Notes: a model not told the origin generated them from the letters alone. 5,531 bases of DNA from Massilia sp. UBA2604 (GCA_002339265.1 DDKG01000210.1:1-5531); one strand, 5' to 3'. Counted from the stretch's first letter, positions 1-5,531 are shown. Numbers and translations: made by a program.

Positions 1-1
1 G

Positions 2-781
2 CGTGCTTTACACCTGCTGGCGCTCGCCGACGTGGTCGCCTGCGAGGATACGCGCAAGACCGGTGCGCTGCTGCAGCGCTTCGGCCTCTCCCAGCCGACC
101 ATCGCCGCGCACCAGCACAACGAGCGCGAAGTGGCCGACAAGATTGTCGAGCGTCTGCGCACGGGGCAGCGCGTGGCGCTGGTGTCCGACGCCGGCACGC
201 CGGGCGTGTCCGACCCCGGCGCGCGGATCGTCGACGCCGTACGTACTGCCGGCCTGAACGTGGTGCCGCTGCCCGGTCCGTCGGCCGCGATCGCAGCGCT
301 GTCGGCCAGCGGCCTGGTCAACGACCGCTTCCACTTCGTCGGCTTCCTGCCGGCCAAGGCCAAGGGCCGCGAGGCGGCGCTGGCGCAATTGGCGCGCGAG
401 ACCTCGACCCTGGTGTTCTACGAGGCGCCGCACCGCATCGTCGACTGCGTCGAGGCGCTGGCGGCGGCCTTCGAGCCGACCCGGCAGGTGGTGTTCGCCC
501 GCGAGCTGAGCAAGATGTTCGAGGAAGTGCACCGCTGCGAATTGAAGAATGCGAAAGCCTGGGTCACGGCCGACCAGCACCGCGAGCGTGGCGAATTCGT
601 GGTGCTGGTGGCGGGGGCGGTGGAGGCGACTGACGCCGAAGATGCCGAAGCGGAGCGCATCTTGCAGATTCTCCTGAGCGAATGCAGCGTCAAGCAGGCA
701 GCGAATTTAACGGCGCAGATCACGGGCCGCAAGAAAAACGCCTTGTATGACCGTGCCCTGCAAATCAAAGGCGACGCGTAG
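2..781 (+). CDS. rsmI: 16S rRNA (cytidine1402-2'-O)-methyltransferase RsmI, 5' end missing
   Basis: RsmI uses S-adenosylmethionine to methylate the ribose of C1402 in 16S rRNA, in the P-site region of the small subunit, which tunes decoding fidelity. The reading frame is open from the left edge, so the start lies outside the window; 259 residues are visible. By comparison with the E. coli protein (286 residues) roughly 30-45 N-terminal residues are missing. Family motifs, numbered in the visible peptide: ACEDTRKTG at 13-21, the LVSDAGTP loop at 60-67, PLPGPSAA at 89-96, GFLPAKAKGR at 114-123 and LVFYEAPHR at 137-145, typical of the tetrapyrrole-methylase-like (SAM) fold. The C-terminus has the usual KKNALY block followed by AL. 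The last codons run into a palindromic repeat, and the TAG stop at 779-781 is part of that repeat. The next gene converges from the other strand. I see no frameshift. The GTG at 32 is internal, not a start. Confidence 0.96.
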   Translation, partial: RALHLLALADVVACEDTRKTGALLQRFGLSQPTIAAHQHNEREVADKIVERLRTGQRVALVSDAGTPGVSDPGARIVDAVRTAGLNVVPLPGPSAAIAALSASGLVNDRFHFVGFLPAKAKGREAALAQLARETSTLVFYEAPHRIVDCVEALAAAFEPTRQVVFARELSKMFEEVHRCELKNAKAWVTADQHRERGEFVVLVAGAVEATDAEDAEAERILQILLSECSVKQAANLTAQITGRKKNALYDRALQIKGDA

Positions 782-806
782 GGTGGAAGGCTCTGCCTTC
801 CACGCG
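775..806 (+). repeat. Palindromic REP-like element, copy A, overlapping the rsmI stop
   Basis: This 32-nt element begins CGCGTAGGG and ends CACGCG. It forms a perfect 9-bp stem (783-791 with 795-803) around a 3-nt loop. CGC/GCG at the outer ends could add pairing beyond a bulge. A second copy lies inverted at 1720-1751 and matches at 29 of 32 positions. The stem change A788-T798 here versus C-G in the other copy is compensatory. The element fills most of the gap between rsmI and the convergent gene ending at 824, and its bases 5-7 are the rsmI TAG stop. There is no T-run after the stem, so it is not a standard intrinsic terminator. mRNA 3'-end protection or a REP-like role is inference. Confidence 0.75.
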
Positions 807-823
807 TTCAACCATCGGGTGCC

Positions 824-1453
824 TCACCACTTGCACCCCGAGTCCTTCTTATCCATCAATAAGTAAATCGGCGCCAGCAGCCCGCCCGGAATGCCGTCCT
901 TGCAATCGCGCCGCTTGGCTTGGCTGATGCTGCGCGCCAGCTTCGATTCGGTCTGCAGCGGCGGCTCGGGGAATTGCGCCAGCGCCGTGCCTTCCTTCGA
1001 CGGGTCGCGTAGATGGGCATTCGCGCGCGCCACCTCGCGCGCGGCATTCATGTCGAACTTCGGCGCCGGTTCAGCGGTGTCGTCCTGCTGCACGACGAAG
1101 GGATCGGGCTCGGGGCTTGAACTTTCCGGCACCGCGATCACTGCTTGCGGCGGCGCAGGGCGGCTTGCGCGTGGCGCTACCGGTGCGACCGGTGTGCTCG
1201 GCGCTACTGGAGTGGGACGCGCGACGGGCGGTTTCGGTGGCTCCGGCGGAGGTGGTGGTGGCGCCGGCGGCGCGATCAGGACCGAGATCACCGTCGGCGC
1301 ATCCGGCACGACCTGCATGGTCCTGAAGCTCGTGTTCCGGTACGCGGCCAGGAAGAGTGCGTGCACCGCGATCGAGACCACGATGCCAATGACGATGCGG
1401 CGATTGCCGTGACGCAGGCTGGCCGGACCGCCGTAGCTTAGTTCCATATGCAT
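824..1453 (-). CDS. Unrecognised membrane-anchored proline-rich protein with TonB-like N-terminus
   Basis: I do not recognise a specific function. From Met at 1453 it has 209 residues. A short N-terminus with basic residues (RHGNRR, about 14-19) precedes one hydrophobic segment (about 20-38), predicting N-in, C-periplasm topology. The segment carries S27-x3-H31 (SIAVH), the spacing of the Ser-His pair in the TonB transmembrane helix that works with ExbB/ExbD. Residues 62-102 are very rich in Pro, with a six-proline run, Glu/Lys/Arg-Pro pairs and PVAPSTPVAPVAP-like repeats, as in TonB periplasmic linkers. The C-terminal half (about 130-209) shows no TonB_C-like domain; it ends in a compact block with two cysteines (C184, C207), a GGLLAPIYLL hydrophobic stretch and terminal CKW. 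ATGs at 1462, 1453 and 1447 compete; the GAGG at 1464-1467 favours 1453. It converges with rsmI and diverges from the tRNA unit. A TonB-derived or envelope-spanning role is inference. Confidence 0.8.
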   Translation of the reverse strand: MHMELSYGGPASLRHGNRRIVIGIVVSIAVHALFLAAYRNTSFRTMQVVPDAPTVISVLIAPPAPPPPPPEPPKPPVARPTPVAPSTPVAPVAPRASRPAPPQAVIAVPESSSPEPDPFVVQQDDTAEPAPKFDMNAAREVARANAHLRDPSKEGTALAQFPEPPLQTESKLARSISQAKRRDCKDGIPGGLLAPIYLLMDKKDSGCKW

Positions 1454-1463
1454 GACATACATA

Positions 1464-1467
1464 CCTC
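1464..1467 (-). promoter_or_regulatory. Shine-Dalgarno GAGG deciding between three ATGs
   Basis: On the minus strand GAGG lies 1 nt before the ATG at 1462, 10 nt before the ATG at 1453 and 16 nt before the ATG at 1447. One nucleotide is too close for initiation and 16 is too far, so the middle ATG is the best-placed start. This shortens the longest reading frame by three residues and leaves the membrane anchor unchanged. Confidence 0.55.
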
Positions 1468-1513
1468 AACTTAACTTTAGAAAACTACCAACTCACTATT
1501 TTGCAACGAAAAC

Positions 1514-1542
1514 TTGACCAGGTCACGCGAAACCGATATGAT
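1514..1542 (+). promoter_or_regulatory. Sigma70-type promoter for tRNA-Pro
   Basis: TTGACC at 1514-1519 (5 of 6 with TTGACA) is followed by exactly 17 nt and then TATGAT at 1537-1542 (5 of 6 with TATAAT). A start about 7 nt downstream, near 1549, would give a very short leader before the tRNA 5' end at 1553, as expected for a single tRNA gene. The -35 box lies inside a perfect TGACC-A-GGTCA palindrome (1515-1525), which may be chance. The -10 to +1 discriminator region (CTCGCTTC) is GC-containing, loosely resembling stringent-controlled stable-RNA promoters; that last point is inference. Confidence 0.8.
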
Positions 1543-1552
1543 CTCGCTTCTT

Positions 1553-1629
1553 CGGAGTGTAGCGCAGCCCGGTAGCGCACCTGGTTTGGGACCAGGGGGT
1601 CCAAGGTTCGAATCCTTGTACTCCGACCA
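1553..1629 (+). tRNA. tRNA-Pro, anticodon UGG
   Basis: A complete 77-nt cloverleaf. The acceptor stem is CGGAGTG (1553-1559) with TACTCCG (1619-1625), including one G-U pair. The D stem is GCGC (1562-1565) with GCGC (1575-1578). The anticodon stem is CCTGG (1580-1584) with CCAGG (1592-1596) around the loop TTTGGGA, which places anticodon TGG at 1587-1589. The variable region is 5 nt. The T stem CAAGG/CCTTG closes the loop TTCGAAT (1607-1613). The discriminator is A1626 and CCA is encoded at 1627-1629. The UGG isoacceptor reads CCA and, by wobble when modified, other proline codons. The first base pair C1-G72 is the form characteristic of bacterial proline tRNAs. It stands alone with its own promoter and terminator. 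Confidence 0.98.
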
Positions 1630-1639
1630 GCATTAAGAG

Positions 1640-1671
1640 AAAAGCCGACAACGTGAGTTGTCGGCTTTTTT
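1640..1671 (+). terminator. Rho-independent terminator, probably bidirectional
   Basis: A 13-bp perfect stem (1640-1652 with 1657-1669) is capped by a GTGA loop of the stable GNRA type and followed by a T-run (1666-1671). It starts 10 nt after the tRNA CCA end and should end that transcript. Read from the other strand, the same stem is followed by TTTTCTCTT, so it could also stop transcription leaving HMG-CoA lyase before it runs antisense through the tRNA. The plus-strand function is clear; the minus-strand function is inferred from symmetry. Confidence 0.9.
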
Positions 1672-1719
1672 CGTTGTGGGTTCGGTTTTTCTATGTGGTG
1701 TGTTGGCGATAACTATCAC

Positions 1720-1751
1720 CGCGTGGACGGCGGAGCCGTCCACCCTACGCG
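1720..1751 (-). repeat. Palindromic REP-like element, copy B, downstream of HMG-CoA lyase
   Basis: Read on the minus strand, this 32-nt element has the same start (CGCGTAGGG) and end (CACGCG) as copy A and differs at only three positions. One difference is in the 3-nt loop and two form a compensating stem change (C-G here, A-T in copy A). The 9-bp stem is 1723-1731 with 1735-1743. It begins 27 nt beyond the stop codon of the HMG-CoA lyase gene, in that gene's direction, and lies between this gene and the shared terminator at 1640-1671. The rest of the 1672-1778 gap holds only a small GTTCGCC/GTTCGCG tandem near 1758-1771. Confidence 0.75.
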
Positions 1752-1778
1752 TGTAGCGTTCGCCGTTCGCGCCGGGGA

Positions 1779-2696
1779 TTATCCGGCGCGCTTGGCGGCG
1801 ATTGCGTTGCCGGCCCGGCTGATGCTCTTGCGGCCCAGCTGCTGCGAGATGAACAGCCCGGCATCGACCACCTGGTCGAGATCGACGCCGGTCTCGATGC
1901 CCAGTCCCTGCATCAGGTACAGCACGTCCTCGGTCGCCACGTTGCCGGTCGCGCCCTTGGCATACGGGCAGCCGCCCAGGCCGGCAACCGACGAGTGGAA
2001 GATCGCCACCCCGACCTCCATCGCCGCATAGATGTTCGCCAGCGCCTGGCCGTAGGTGTCGTGGAAGTGGCCGGCCAGCTGGGCGATCGGAAATTCCCGG
2101 GCCGCGCGCAGCATCACCGCTTGCGTCTTGCGCGCGGTCGAGACCCCGATGGTGTCGGCGATGTCGATCTCGTCGCAGCCCAGGTCGCGCATGCGCGCCA
2201 CCACGTCGCCCACGGCGTCCAGCGGGACGTCGCCCTGGTAGGGGCAGCCGAAGGCGGTGCTGATCGAGCCGCGCAGGCGCAGGCCGTGTTCCTTGGCCGC
2301 GCGCGCCACCGGTTCGAAGCGGGCGATCGACTGGGCGATCGAGCAGTTGATGTTCTTTTGCGAGAAGGCTTCGGAGGCCGCGCCGAACACGACCACCTCG
2401 TCGGCGCCGCCGGCCAGCGCGGCTTCGAAGCCCTGCATATTCGGCACCAGCGCCGAATAGATGGTGCCGGGCCGGCGCTCGATGCGCGCCAGCACCTCGG
2501 CACTGGTCGCCATCTGCGGCACCCATTTCGGCGAGACGAAGGCGGCCGCTTCGACGTTGACGAAGCCGGCGCGCGCCAGGCGCTCGACCAGCTCCACCTT
2601 GACGTCGGCGCTCAGCGCTTCCTTCTCGTTCTGCAGGCCGTCGCGCGGGCCGACTTCGACGATCTTGACCTTGGTGGGCAATGCAGGCTCGTTCAT
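1779..2696 (-). CDS. mvaB: Hydroxymethylglutaryl-CoA lyase
   Basis: Cleaves 3-hydroxy-3-methylglutaryl-CoA to acetoacetate and acetyl-CoA, the last step of leucine degradation (LiuE in the liu nomenclature); cytosolic and divalent-metal dependent. It has 305 residues and is a single TIM-barrel lyase domain of the HMGL-like family. Visible motifs are VEVGPRDGLQNE at 13-24 (R18 and D19, matching human HMGCL R41/D42), E49, FVSPKWVPQM at 53-62, KNINCSI at 114-120, HFHDTYG at 210-216 (metal ligands H210 and H212) and the lyase signature GLGGCPYA at 239-246 with the active-site Cys243. All align to the human residues with a constant offset of 23. The chosen start, ATG at 2696, lies 1 nt after the TGA of the upstream dehydrogenase gene. 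The only Shine-Dalgarno-like GGA (2704-2706) is inside that gene's last codons, which suggests translational coupling. The longer frame to 2771 merely extends into the neighbour. Confidence 0.97.
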   Translation of the reverse strand: MNEPALPTKVKIVEVGPRDGLQNEKEALSADVKVELVERLARAGFVNVEAAAFVSPKWVPQMATSAEVLARIERRPGTIYSALVPNMQGFEAALAGGADEVVVFGAASEAFSQKNINCSIAQSIARFEPVARAAKEHGLRLRGSISTAFGCPYQGDVPLDAVGDVVARMRDLGCDEIDIADTIGVSTARKTQAVMLRAAREFPIAQLAGHFHDTYGQALANIYAAMEVGVAIFHSSVAGLGGCPYAKGATGNVATEDVLYLMQGLGIETGVDLDQVVDAGLFISQQLGRKSISRAGNAIAAKRAG

Positions 2697-2697
2697 A

Positions 2698-3627
2698 TCA
2701 GTATCCAAGTTGGCGGTCGACCAGGTCGTCGACCGGTTGGCCGTCTTCCAGCGCGCCGATCTTGTCGGCAATCTGGCGCACGGCGTCGAGGCGCATGGTG
2801 AGCGCCGAGATGTGCGGGGTAAGGTTGATGCGTGGTTCGTTCCAGAACGGATGCGGGGCCGGCAGCGGCTCGTGGCGGAACACGTCGAGCGTAGCGCCGG
2901 CGATGTGCCCCGAGCGGATCAGGGTCATCAGGTCGGGCTCGGCGAGGATGGCGCCGCGCGAGACGTTGATCAGGTAAGCGCCGGGCGCCAGCTTGCCCAG
3001 CCGGTGGCGGTCGAGCAGGTTGGTCGTGTCCGCGGTCAGCGGCAGCAGGCAGACCAGCACCCGTGTGCCGTGTAAAAAGTCGTCGAGCCCCTCCATGCCG
3101 GCATAGGTCGGCACGCCCGGGATGTCCTTCGGGCTGCGGCTCCAGCCGCGCACCGGAAAGCCGAAATGACGCATCGCCTCGACCACCGGCATGCCGAGCC
3201 GGCCCAGGCCCATGACGCCGATCGTGAACGACTCCTTCGGATGCTGGGGCAGCGGGTTCCAGGCGCCGTGGCGGGCCTGCTGCTCGTATTCGTCGAAGCG
3301 CCTGAAGTAGCGCAGCACGGCGTGCGCCACGTACTCGGCCATCTGCACCCCCATGCCGGCGTCGCCCAGGCGCACCAGCGGCACGCGCGGCAGCGCCTCG
3401 CCGAACTTGAGCACGGCGTCGACGCCGGCGCCCATCAGGAAGATCGCCTTGACCTCGCTCAGCTGCGCCAGCAGGCCGGGCGCCGGGTTCCACAATACCG
3501 CGTAATCGCAGGGGGCCAGCAACTGGCCCTCTTTCCAGGTGACCGTTTCGACGCCTGGCATCACGGCCGAGAGCTCACGCTCCCATGGCTCGATGACGCC
3601 ATCGCCCCGGTACAGGACAATGCGCAT
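2698..3627 (-). CDS. ghrA: GhrA-type glyoxylate/hydroxypyruvate reductase (D-2-hydroxyacid dehydrogenase)
   Basis: Probable NAD(P)H-dependent reduction of 2-oxo acids such as glyoxylate or hydroxypyruvate to D-2-hydroxyacids in the cytosol. It has 309 residues, close to E. coli GhrA (312). The substrate-binding lobe is split around a Rossmann domain (about 100-275). The dinucleotide loop is GLGRLG at 140-145, and after the second strand comes GWSRS (161-165), whose arginine suits NADP(H). Catalytic residues of the family are in place: R224 in NVSRGA, E253 in DVFRHEPLP and H272 in LTPHISA, each 3 residues before the E. coli numbering for Arg and His. The C-terminus VDRQLGY resembles the GhrA tail. 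The start at 3627 is supported by a strong purine-rich Shine-Dalgarno; the frame upstream to 3705 overlaps the carboxylase gene. It lies 46 nt after that gene and 1 nt before HMG-CoA lyase. Its real substrate in this leucine operon is unknown. Confidence 0.93.
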   Translation of the reverse strand: MRIVLYRGDGVIEPWERELSAVMPGVETVTWKEGQLLAPCDYAVLWNPAPGLLAQLSEVKAIFLMGAGVDAVLKFGEALPRVPLVRLGDAGMGVQMAEYVAHAVLRYFRRFDEYEQQARHGAWNPLPQHPKESFTIGVMGLGRLGMPVVEAMRHFGFPVRGWSRSPKDIPGVPTYAGMEGLDDFLHGTRVLVCLLPLTADTTNLLDRHRLGKLAPGAYLINVSRGAILAEPDLMTLIRSGHIAGATLDVFRHEPLPAPHPFWNEPRINLTPHISALTMRLDAVRQIADKIGALEDGQPVDDLVDRQLGY

Positions 3628-3631
3628 ATGT

Positions 3632-3640
3632 CTCCCCCTC
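3632..3640 (-). promoter_or_regulatory. Strong Shine-Dalgarno for the ghrA-like gene
   Basis: On the minus strand GAGGGGGAG ends 4 nt before the ATG at 3627, with its leading GAGG 9 nt away. It fixes the start at 3627 rather than any upstream codon in the longer frame. It also suggests that this middle gene is translated independently and well, in contrast with the weak GGA before HMG-CoA lyase. Confidence 0.7.
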
Positions 3641-3673
3641 GTTTTTGTCAGGGTGGTAATTTTTGGGTCTTGC

Positions 3674-5531
3674 TCAGGCCGCCTTGAACGCCAGCAGCGG
3701 CGCACCGTCGGCCACCTGGTCGCCGACCTGGTACAGCACTTCTTCCACCAGGCCGTCGCTCGGCGCGGCGATCGTGTGTTCCATCTTCATCGCTTCCATG
3801 ATCACCAGCGGCTCGCCCTTCTTGACGTCCTTGCCGGACTGGGCCAGCACCGCGACCACCTTGCCCGGCATCGGCGCCGTCAGGCGACCGCCAGCGGATT
3901 CAATCTCGCCGGCATGAGCCATCGGGTCATTGTACGTCAGGGTGTGATGGCGGCCACCGGTAAACACATGGAATGCGTCGCCGTCGCGGCGGACGCAGCC
4001 GTGCAGGGCGGTCTCGCCCAGACGCAGGGCCAGTTCGGCATCATCCTGCGATACCAGTTCGAGGCGCTGGCGCTGGCCGTCCAGGTCAATCTCCCAGCCA
4101 CGATTGCGGTAGGTCAGGCCGACGCGGTAGTCGCCGTATTCGTCGCTGAAGGGCAGGGTGCGGCGGTAATCGCCATTCATGCGCCAGCCATGCGCCTGGC
4201 TCCATGGATCGGCGTCGTTGGCGGCGCCGTGCACGGTTTCGCCCTCCGTGAGCGACAGCGCGGCCAGGGCCAGGGCGCCCAGCGGCGCCGGTGCTGCTGG
4301 CGGGAAAAGTGAGGATTGATTGCGCTCGATCAAACCCGTTTCCAGGTCGGCGCTAGCGAACGCATTGCCTTCGACCAGGCGTTTCAGGAAGGCGATATTG
4401 GTGGCCAGGCCGACGATGCGGAACTCGGCCAGCGCCTGCGACATGCGCGCCAGCGCCTGCGTGCGGTCCGCGCCCCAGACGATCAGCTTGGCGATCATCG
4501 GATCGTAGAACGGCGAGATCGCATCGCCTTCGCGCACGCCGGAGTCGACGCGCACGGCCGCCGGGTTCACTCCGTCCGCTCCGAGCTCGAACGCCACCGC
4601 CTGCGGCACGTCCATGTGGCGCAAGGTGCCGATCGACGGCAGGAAGCCCTTCTCGGGATTCTCGGCGTACACGCGCGCTTCGATCGCGTGGCCGTGGATG
4701 GCCAGCTCATGCTGCTTTTTGGGCAGCGGTTCGCCAAAGGCGACGCGCAACTGCCATTCGACCAGGTCGGTGCCGGTGATCATTTCGGTCACCGGATGCT
4801 CGACCTGCAGGCGGGTGTTCATCTCCATGAAGTAGAACGAACCGTCCTGGTTGGCGATGAATTCCACCGTGCCGGCGCCGACGTAGCCGACCGCGCGCGC
4901 GGCGTTCACCGCCGCTTCGCCCATCGCGGCGCGGCGATCAGGCGGCATGCCCGGGGCCGGCGCTTCTTCCAGCACTTTCTGGTGACGGCGCTGCACCGAG
5001 CAGTCGCGCTCGTGCAGGTAGACGCAGTTGCCGACGCTGTCGGCGAAGACCTGGATTTCGATGTGGCGCGGGCGGATCAGGTACTTCTCGACCAGTACCT
5101 TGTCGTCGCCGAAGCTGGAGATCGCTTCGCGCTTGCACGAGGCCAGCGCACTTTCAAAATCTTCCGAACGCTCGACCACGCGCATGCCCTTGCCGCCACC
5201 GCCGGCGCTGGCCTTGAGCAGTACCGGATAGCCGATGCGGTCGGCCTGCTGGCGCAAGAACGTCGGGTCCTGTTCGTCACCGTGATAGCCCGGCACCAAG
5301 GGAACGTTGGCGCCTTCCATCAGCTGCTTGGCGGCCGACTTCGAGCCCATCGCGCGCATCGACGATGCTGGCGGGCCGATGAACACCAGGCCGGCGGCCT
5401 GCACCGCATCCGCGAACTCAGCGTTCTCGGACAGGAAGCCGTAGCCCGGATGGATCGCCTGCGCGCCGGTAGCCTTGGCCACCTCGATGATCTTCGCGCC
5501 TTTCAGATAACTGTCCTTGGCGGCCGCGGGG
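3674..5531 (-). CDS. liuD: Methylcrotonyl-CoA carboxylase biotin-containing (alpha) subunit, 5' end missing
   Basis: Carries out the ATP- and bicarbonate-dependent carboxylation of its own biotin and presents carboxybiotin to the beta subunit, which converts 3-methylcrotonyl-CoA to 3-methylglutaconyl-CoA in leucine breakdown. 618 residues are visible and the frame stays open at the right edge. About 55 N-terminal residues, including the usual ANRGEIA motif, lie outside. Positions in the visible peptide: HPGYGFLSEN 27-36; ATP-grasp glycine loop KASAGGGGKGM 106-116; HERDCSVQRRHQK 173-185; catalytic MEMNTRLQVEHPVTE 235-249; biotin carboxylase C-terminal SPFYDPMIAKLI 339-350; a linker/BT domain about 411-546; and a biotinyl domain about 552-616, with EAMKM at 3782-3796 and Lys582, 36 residues from the end as usual. 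Propionyl-, geranyl- and acetyl-CoA carboxylases share this architecture; the adjacent HMG-CoA lyase favours methylcrotonyl-CoA. The GTG at 5482 is internal, since conserved sequence (KDSYLKGAKIIE) precedes it. Confidence 0.93.
   Translation of the reverse strand, partial: PAAAKDSYLKGAKIIEVAKATGAQAIHPGYGFLSENAEFADAVQAAGLVFIGPPASSMRAMGSKSAAKQLMEGANVPLVPGYHGDEQDPTFLRQQADRIGYPVLLKASAGGGGKGMRVVERSEDFESALASCKREAISSFGDDKVLVEKYLIRPRHIEIQVFADSVGNCVYLHERDCSVQRRHQKVLEEAPAPGMPPDRRAAMGEAAVNAARAVGYVGAGTVEFIANQDGSFYFMEMNTRLQVEHPVTEMITGTDLVEWQLRVAFGEPLPKKQHELAIHGHAIEARVYAENPEKGFLPSIGTLRHMDVPQAVAFELGADGVNPAAVRVDSGVREGDAISPFYDPMIAKLIVWGADRTQALARMSQALAEFRIVGLATNIAFLKRLVEGNAFASADLETGLIERNQSSLFPPAAPAPLGALALAALSLTEGETVHGAANDADPWSQAHGWRMNGDYRRTLPFSDEYGDYRVGLTYRNRGWEIDLDGQRQRLELVSQDDAELALRLGETALHGCVRRDGDAFHVFTGGRHHTLTYNDPMAHAGEIESAGGRLTAPMPGKVVAVLAQSGKDVKKGEPLVIMEAMKMEHTIAAPSDGLVEEVLYQVGDQVADGAPLLAFKAA

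Noticed and set aside
783..803. Hairpin of copy A as an intrinsic terminator for rsmI
   Set aside because: The stem is followed by CGCGTTCAACC with no T-run, and the same element elsewhere coexists with a proper terminator.
891..1412. A glycine-rich 173-codon plus-strand frame
   Set aside because: Its glycine run is just the complement of the proline codons of the membrane protein on the minus strand.
1476..1506. Minus-strand promoter for the TonB-like gene (TTGCAA at 1501-1506, TCTAAA-like -10 about 19 nt on)
   Set aside because: The -10 match is only 4 of 6 and the spacing is long. The region is AT-rich, so such matches arise easily; a promoter must exist nearby but I cannot place it.
1553..1629. 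The tRNA as an attachment site for an integrated element
   Set aside because: No integrase gene and no second copy of the tRNA 3' end are in the window, and the downstream DNA is an ordinary catabolic operon.
2697..2771. N-terminal extension of HMG-CoA lyase by 25 residues
   Set aside because: The extension overlaps the reductase's coding sequence and has no family similarity. The ATG at 2696 begins right before the conserved lyase N-terminus.
1995..2801. A 268-codon open frame on the plus strand
   Set aside because: It lies antisense to HMG-CoA lyase, which has a full set of catalytic motifs. Long antisense frames are expected in GC-rich DNA, and the translated product shows no recognisable domain.
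3628..3705. N-terminal extension of the reductase by 26 residues
   Set aside because: It overlaps the carboxylase end and ignores the strong Shine-Dalgarno at 3632-3640. The MRIVLYRGDG start fits the GhrA family.
3539..4312. A 257-codon plus-strand open frame across the carboxylase 3' end and the reductase start
   Set aside because: It spans two well-supported minus-strand genes and their gap. Its composition (His/Gln/Arg/Ala rich) is typical of a shadow frame.

Overview
The window reads as chromosomal DNA from a GC-rich betaproteobacterium, most likely Burkholderiales and plausibly an Oxalobacteraceae (Massilia-like) genome. That placement is inferred from codon use, the protein sequences and the gene set; I could not search a database. 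There is no phage, transposase, CRISPR or integrase signal. The window mixes housekeeping and catabolic genes.

Layout. (1) Bases 2-781, plus strand: 3' part of rsmI, a 16S rRNA ribose methyltransferase, cut by the left edge. (2) Bases 824-1453, minus strand, converging on rsmI: an unrecognised single-pass membrane protein with a TonB-like anchor and a long proline-rich linker but no recognisable TonB C-terminal domain. (3) Bases 1514-1671, plus strand: a compact tRNA unit with a strong sigma70-type promoter, tRNA-Pro(UGG) with encoded CCA, and a hairpin terminator that should work in both directions. (4) Bases 1779-5531, minus strand: the end of a leucine-degradation (liu/mcc) operon, in transcription order the biotin-carrying alpha subunit of methylcrotonyl-CoA carboxylase (5' end cut by the right edge), a GhrA-type 2-hydroxyacid dehydrogenase, and HMG-CoA lyase. 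Gaps are 46 nt and then 1 nt, and the unit runs towards the terminator shared with the tRNA.

How the genes fit together. Methylcrotonyl-CoA carboxylase makes 3-methylglutaconyl-CoA. A hydratase, not in the window, turns this into HMG-CoA, and HMG-CoA lyase splits that into acetoacetate and acetyl-CoA. The GhrA-type reductase sits between the two as an unexplained but tightly packed operon member.

The least expected signal is a pair of 32-nt palindromic elements (775-806 plus, 1720-1751 minus). They match at 29 of 32 positions, and two of the three differences form a compensating base-pair change in the stem. Each lies just past the 3' end of a gene, in the same orientation relative to that gene, and the first contains the rsmI stop codon. 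They look like copies of a dispersed REP-like element. No intergenic stretch exceeds 300 bases.
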